Below are positions 58,952 to 64,000 of a stretch of DNA of 64,000 nucleotides, one piece after another. The DNA is from Massospora cicadina (Eukaryota; Entomophthoromycota; Entomophthoromycetes; Entomophthorales; Entomophthoraceae): positions 1-64,000 of the forward strand of contig JAKSZP010010604.1 in NCBI GenBank assembly GCA_022478985.1, written 5' to 3'. Within the stretch, counting starts at the first letter, position 1, and each line of letters starts with the position of its first letter. Both the position numbers and the translations under genes were made by a program. The notes under the pieces were generated by a model. That model searched no databases, was not told the origin of the DNA, and saw nothing but the letters and a program-made list of their open reading frames with translations.

Positions 58952-59352
58952 TTAAATAATGTTTCGGGTAGTAGGTTGGTGTTATCTGATTAGTTTGATA
59001 GGTTTATTTATTTGACCGAGTGGATGATGGTTTTTGGTTGATTCAATAGAATACAGCTTAGCTTTGGGGGCGATTAGTTATTGGTTAATTTGATAAGCTC
59101 AGTTAGTTTTAGCTGAGTGGTTGGTGGTTTTTGGTTGCTTCGATTGAGCAATTAGATTTGGCCGAGTAGTTGTTACTTAGCTATATATAAAATCTAAATT
59201 AATAAACTCGAATCGCCTGAAATTCTATAAACACCGTAGCGAAACACGGGTAATGGATGCTAGTAATATATAAATCTAAAATAATGATTCAAATCATCTG
59301 GTAAGTTATAAACACCTTAGTGAAGCACAGGTATCTGGATGCTATATTTAAT
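58952..59352 (+). mobile_element. Helitron-like tail with two more termini
   Basis: Irregular 'ttggttgattcaatag' units, then ACCGTAGCGAAACACGGGT ... GCTAG|T (59233-59263), and a last, weaker terminus ACCTTAGTGAAGCACAGGT ... GCTAT (59313-59344). The hairpin arms are CCGT and ACGG with an inner GC/GC pair around a GAA loop in the best copies. Confidence 0.55.
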
Positions 59353-59450
59353 AAACAGAGGGTTGATTAGCCTGGCAGGGCAATTCCTGCTTCCACTCTA
59401 GTGCATGTTTTGTTCAACACATGTTCGAAACCTGTGTTGACTATAAAAAA
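59353..59450 (+). mobile_element. tRNA-headed SINE-like sequence
   Basis: GGGTTGATTAGCCTGGCAGG resembles an A box and ATGTTCGAAACC is a good B box about 55 bases later; GACTATAAAAAAAA follows. Similar to the head of the SINE at 11795-11927, including the shared 'ctgcttccac.ctagtg'. No target duplication found. Confidence 0.5.
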
Positions 59451-59468
59451 AATTAGGAAAAAAAGAAT

Positions 59469-59834
59469 CTTCAAAAATTTTTTTTGAAAAAAGAACCTTC
59501 TTTAAAAAAGCACTAAAAAGTATGAAATAATCGAGAAATTATACCACCTCAATAAAACCCTTTTTAAAGTCAGCGCCATCTTCCAACCTGACTTATAGAA
59601 TTTTGCTCACAAATACAAATTATATCTTATGTCAAGATTGGGTCCAAGTGTAAACTATAAGCAACTTAGAATATACAGTGCTGAGTATATATATTATAAA
59701 TAGTTATTGTAAGTTAGTTAAAATATGGCACCAACTTCAAAAATGGTTTTATTGAGGAGGCATAATTTCTCAATTCTTTCATACTTTTTAGTACTTTTTT
59801 TAAAGGAAGTTCTTTTTTCTAAATTTTTTTGAAG
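59469..59834. repeat. Large inverted repeat, arms about 110 bp
   Basis: The left arm 59469-59578 is the reverse complement of the right arm 59726-59834 with roughly 80-85 percent agreement by eye, including 'cactaaaaagtatgaaa' against 'tttcatactttttagtac'. The loop is about 147 bp. The arms are A/T-rich and have no clear target duplication. It could be a foldback element or a hairpin RNA source. Confidence 0.75.
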
Positions 59835-60034
59835 GTTCTTTTTTCCCAGAAAATTTTTTACTCCCTGTTCTTTTTTCCCAAAAAAATAATGCATTCTAAA
59901 AGTAGATATTTTTTCCAATTTTATTAAAAAAATCCCTATATTATATATCCTTCTTGAACCCTCACTATTTCTCTATAAGAATAAAACTCATTGTATATAT
60001 ATTATATATAATATCTCATAAACAAATATACTAA

Positions 60035-60385
60035 TAATTCATTTTATTAAATTTAGTTGATTTTATTGCTCACTCTATGCTAAATTTACTGATTGTCATT
60101 TAGAGTAATTCATTTTAATAAATTTAGTTAATTTTATTAGTCAATCTATGCTAAATTTACTGATCACCATCTAAAATAATTCATTTTAAGCAATTTAGGT
60201 GATTTTATTAGTCAACTTATGCAAAAAAACTGATTGCCATCTACAGTAATTCATTTTAATAAATTTAGTTAATTTGTTGGTCAATCTATGCTAAATTTTT
60301 GTTCGCCATCTAAAATAATTCAGTTTATCAAAGCTAGTTGATTTTATTGGTCAAATTATGCAAAACGATAGCCAACTATAATGAT
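60035..60385 (+). repeat. Tandem repeat, five units of about 70 bp
   Basis: Units start with TAATTCATTTTA-like sequence at 60035, 60106, 60177, 60247 and 60316 and contain 'atttagttgattttattagtcaa' and 'tatgctaaatttactgat'. Spacing is 71, 71, 70 and 69 bases; units differ by several substitutions each. Confidence 0.85.
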
Positions 60386-60720
60386 TTAAGCTCAACCCGC
60401 TATGAGCTCATACTGACTAAATTTTGAATATACCCTCAATCATAGGACATATGTCAAAATTGCTTTAAGCTATCGCTTCACCGATGCCGGAATAAAGTTT
60501 ATCCGGAGATGAACATACCCATAATTGAAATCCATCGCTTCCGAGCCCATTTTGATATACTTACTAAATTAATGGTCAGATACTGGACCAATACTTACAA
60601 AAGTAAAATGGGACCTAAGTTGGAGCATCCTCTTTTTTAAAAACTTTAGTCATCCTATTTGGTCCTGCAGTTTCAGAGTTATGCACGAACAAACAGAAAA
60701 AAAAAAAAAATTATATACAG
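60386..60720 (-). mobile_element. Helitron-like 5' subterminal sequence
   Basis: On the minus strand from about 60718: TGTATATAA, a T-run, then CTGTTTGTTCGTGCATAACT and CTGAAACTGCAGGACCAAAT. This is the pattern seen inside Helitron 5' ends. No TC start or matching 3' end was identified. An imperfect hairpin CCGGAATAAAGTTTATCCGG lies at about 60488-60507. Confidence 0.4.
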
Positions 60721-62969
60721 GTCGAATTGAGAACCTCCTTTTTCAAAGTCAGTTAAAAATCTCGGTGTGGTATATTTGTCCTAAGATCAACCCGCTTCAA
60801 TTACTTTAATAAACACTCAAGTTGAATTAAACGAATACGTTACAGAATAATCTAATAGTCTCAAAAACGTAGTTTAATAAAGCGAACGATACAATCTGGC
60901 TTTTTTTATTACGATGCTCTCGCATCTTACGTATGCATAACATTGAAATCATGCATCGTTCTCCAAATCCTTTCCAAAAATAGATGTTTAATGGCGACTC
61001 TAAGCGATGTTTCAATCTGCTGTTCATAAACAAGCAAGTGGCTGATTAGGAAAACCCGATTGGATAATGGTATGACAATCAATATTATGAAACTGTTTAT
61101 TTCGCTAAAATTAAAAATCAACCTCAGATATCCAATTCACATCAAAATTGTAAGCAGCTTGCAAAACAGGGATAAAATCATATTCAGTTGACATCATCAT
61201 GATGGATATTATAAACCCCCTTAATGATTATGCGGTACTGAATAATCAACCCTCATCTGAACCTCAAATTTAACAAAATTGCAGGTTTGAAGCAAATATG
61301 AAATATACCTATGTTGTAGAACAGTATTCATATTATCTCTTACTCGTAGTTGCCATATTACCTAACTTTATCAAGTACCTCTTATATGCAATTTTGTAAG
61401 TAACTTAAATTAGAAATGGTAAAAACCATTATTAATTTTTTAACTATTAGAGAGAAGTAAATTAGTTTGAGTTTAGATGCTTTCGTTCAGCCTTTTAGAT
61501 TTGAGTGGAAAGATTTAATTTTGAGATCAACTGGCTAGATTCTTTTTTAGTGCTAAATGACCTTAACTCCAAGCAGAGGGAAGCCATCGATGCTGATCAT
61601 CTGGTTAGATTCTTAAATTTTATAATTATATTATATACTAAAAATTTTGATCAATATTATTTATTTTGTCTATTAATTGCTTGCTATTAAGAGTTATATT
61701 AAACTATATTTTTATATTGAAACTATACCTGATTTTAGAGAATATATCTCGTTGAGTGTATTTTTCCTAAAGCCAGCTCAACTCGAATACTTTCCTAGAT
61801 ATTGTAGAATTTTATTCGAAGCAGACAAATTTAAGGATGGTCACCATTGAGGATATCATAGTCATTATAGCAGTATATTATCATGTTTATTTGAACCCTT
61901 TGGATCTTTAACTAGTTTGAAAACTCGGCTCGTTCAAATTCTAGTTATGACTGAAAATTCACTATTTTTAGTACTAGTTTATGAAAATCCATCTTCATAA
62001 ACTTGGGCAATCGTTTTTAAATTAATTTTATAAGCTTATACCGGATTTGATTGGCTGGATCTAGAATGGTTATTTAATATAACTTCTAGCCTAGAATAGA
62101 AACTTTAGTTCCTCTTCTATGCTGCCATATACATTCGATTAGCCTGCTTATTAATAAAGTGTTGATTGGATTTAGCCAACCGAGTTACAGCCTTTAATCT
62201 AAAAAGCTGGATAATCTGAGTTTTGGATAAGTACTATTTGAATTGAACTCTAATTTTGAAATTATGGATAGAACCCGGCTAATTTAATCCAACTACCATT
62301 TTACCGGATGATTCTAGACTTTCCAATCAGGGGGTCTAGACTCTATTACTCCGTGACATTTTGTATACCTTGAACTAATTTTTATTAGTCAAGGCAGTTT
62401 TAGCCCCTAGATAAACCATTTATTCCTTCCTTTTGAAATTAGTCACTAATGTTTTATTTACTTTTATGTAAAGTTATGCTCTTGTTAACTAAAACTTAAT
62501 AGGCTTCTTGGTTTTAGATAAAGATTATTGCCATTTCTAGGATATTAGGCGACATTAGTTTACAGATCATTTTTATCATTTTCATTTACCTCGTCACCTA
62601 TTTGAGGTAATATCTATTATTTTAGTTAATATATTGAGATTATTTAGTCTCATTAATATCTAACATCCAATTCTCTTTAATATTTTAAAGAACATAAACA
62701 TATACCCAGTACTATATTGTCTTTTATAGGGTAAGTTTTTTAGTATCAGCTACTCTTTGCTTCATACAGGGGCATGATACTTTTACCTGCAGGTCAGCAT
62801 GAATTCCTCTAAGGCTCTTGTTCAAATTCCTAAGTCTCACTCCCTTTTAAGTAGATCAAGCTGGGCTTAATATTCTAGTTCTTATTTTTCTTAGCCAATA
62901 GTACCACCATATTTATTATACCACTTCTTTAATTTTTCAAAAGATTATAATTATAAATTTTTTTGTAGA
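60721..62969. other. Upstream region of the velvet gene, no gene recognised
   Basis: About 2.2 kb with only short open frames; one at 61505-61690 (LNDLNSKQREAIDADHL) looks slightly protein-like and is followed by GGTTAG, but I cannot place it. A degenerate micro-insertion candidate lies at 61962-61981. A pyrimidine run and TTTTTTTGTAG (62958-62968) lie just before the velvet start codon, so a 5' UTR intron or a further upstream exon is possible. Confidence 0.4.
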
Positions 62970-63817
62970 ATGAATGCATCCAATATATTTGAGACCGCTT
63001 CTATTGACAGGTAAGTACTAACTTTACTAATATAGCTATACTATAAAACATTACAGTTAGGTCTTTATTAAGCTATAAATACTAAAAAGTACTTTATAAT
63101 TAAATTTTAGTGTGAAGTTTCATATTGAGGTGATCCAATCCCCAACCAGAGCCCGCAACTGTGGATTTGGAAATTATGACAAACGTCCTGTAGACCCACC
63201 TCCTGTTGTACGCCTAGTGACTTCATATAAGCCACTCTCATATGACAAATTGTAATATTTGATTGTAATTTAGAGCTAATATAGTAGCTTTGACTTTTGT
63301 AAAAACTTTGTTGTCAGATGTGATCTTTGCAATGTTCAAGAGGAGCTTCCCCTTGATCCTAGTGAAGCAGTAGATACCATGTCTGTACTTCACCCTTCTA
63401 CTAGAGAACCCATTCCAAACCTTACTGGAAGTGTTACTGCAGCTCCCTTCATGTACTATGACAGCAATATAAATGACAAGTATATTGTCTTTGTATTCAA
63501 TAAGCTTTATATACGTACTCCTGGGGTCTATAAGCTGCTTTTTTCACTTTATCCAGTGATAAAGTAATTTTCTAAATGTACTCATCTAACTTCTCTTTAG
63601 TGAAGAAGAGACTACTTTATGCTCTAGCATGGCAATGTCAGAACCATTCCAATGCTATCTTCCATCTCTTTTTCCAGGTGTAGATTGTAATATTGTACTA
63701 TAATTTGCTTTCTAATACTTCTTAGCTTCAACAGGCCTCTCTAGAGAGCTCAAGGATCAAGGGATGCCGATTACTATTCACGAATTCCAGCATAATCCTG
63801 ATACTTCTAATCAGTAG
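62970..63817 (+). CDS. Velvet-domain regulator, 198 aa, five exons
   Basis: Exons 62970-63010, 63111-63251, 63318-63563, 63601-63677 and 63726-63817, all introns GT-AG; the joined frame is open for 198 codons and ends TAG. Exon 2 has [19 protein letters not shown], the hallmark of the velvet fold. Exon 3 has [14 protein letters not shown] and [20 protein letters not shown], and exons 4-5 [14 protein letters not shown] then [12 protein letters not shown], matching the velvet C-terminal end. Velvet proteins are fungal NF-kappaB-like DNA-binding regulators of development and secondary metabolism that act as dimers in the nucleus. The protein is little more than the domain. Paralog type (VosA, VelB or other) cannot be told. 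Start choice: the first ATG in frame, but an upstream exon is possible. Confidence 0.88.
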
Positions 63818-63940
63818 TATAGTAGTAAATTTTGAGATTCAAAAGTTTTATCTTTAAACCAGATCAGTTTTAAACTTTGTTTTTATAGATATACTTATTA
63901 CTTTTCTGTTTACCAGGTAGCTAACAGTTTACTACTATTG

Positions 63941-63966
63941 GGCTTTACCCTAGTAAGGGTAAAGCC
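63941..63966. repeat. Perfect 10-bp hairpin downstream of velvet gene
   Basis: GGCTTTACCC, six bases, GGGTAAAGCC. Starts 124 bases after the velvet stop codon. Could be a 3' UTR structure or the end of a small inverted-repeat transposon; the window ends soon after. Confidence 0.6.
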
Positions 63967-64000
63967 TCAACCTTAGGTTTGGTTTAATTATTTAATACAT

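Noticed and set aside
60035..60385. CRISPR-like array
   Set aside because: Units are contiguous and diverged, with no constant repeat and unique spacer pattern, and the DNA is eukaryotic.

Overview
The window looks like nuclear DNA of a filamentous fungus: AT-rich, dense in transposable elements, and nearly empty of host genes. The only convincing host gene is a five-exon, velvet-domain regulator at the right end (62970-63817). Its very short introns (37, 48, 66 and 100 bp) and the velvet fold, which is restricted to fungi, support the assignment. I cannot name the species or phylum from sequence alone.

Left part (1-12250): the end of a long LTR (1-658), a fragment of a second LTR with its primer-binding site (659-1188), a broken 5.3-kb non-LTR retrotransposon on the minus strand (1487-6756), and a series of decayed retroelement scraps. 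These include LTR pieces, a pol 3' end at about 9750-10520, and a small tRNA-headed SINE at 11795-11927 with an 11-bp target duplication.

Centre (12253-46000): five Ty3/Gypsy elements in both orientations. A minus-strand pol (12253-15747) is cut by a nearly complete plus-strand copy with both LTRs (15748-25205, 'Gypsy-A'). Then come a 3' LINE fragment, a non-autonomous Helitron with both ends visible (26599-28375), a very decayed plus-strand Gypsy (28488 to about 34250), a truncated minus-strand Gypsy (about 34915-36352), and a second nearly complete copy of the A family on the minus strand (36353-45925, 'Gypsy-B'). A and B share gag, protease, reverse transcriptase, RNase H and integrase, plus a 2-kb unexplained module after integrase. 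Every copy carries stops, frameshifts or lost catalytic residues, many of them CpG-type transitions.

Right part (46876-60720): Helitron-like DNA with an 8-kb LINE inserted in it (47243-55247, poly(A), target duplication). The LINE's first ORF carries tandem tryptophan-rich helical repeats. Then follow a cluster of at least six Helitron-like 3' termini, a tRNA-headed element, a 366-bp inverted repeat and a five-copy tandem repeat. The velvet gene closes the window behind about 2.2 kb of single-copy-looking DNA.

The observation I rate highest is a set of four micro-insertions (positions about 9874, 27751, 29383 and 56347). Each is the same 14-23 bp sequence ending in an A-run, and each is flanked by its own 14-16 bp direct repeat. 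This is what target-primed insertion of an extraordinarily short RNA end would leave behind.
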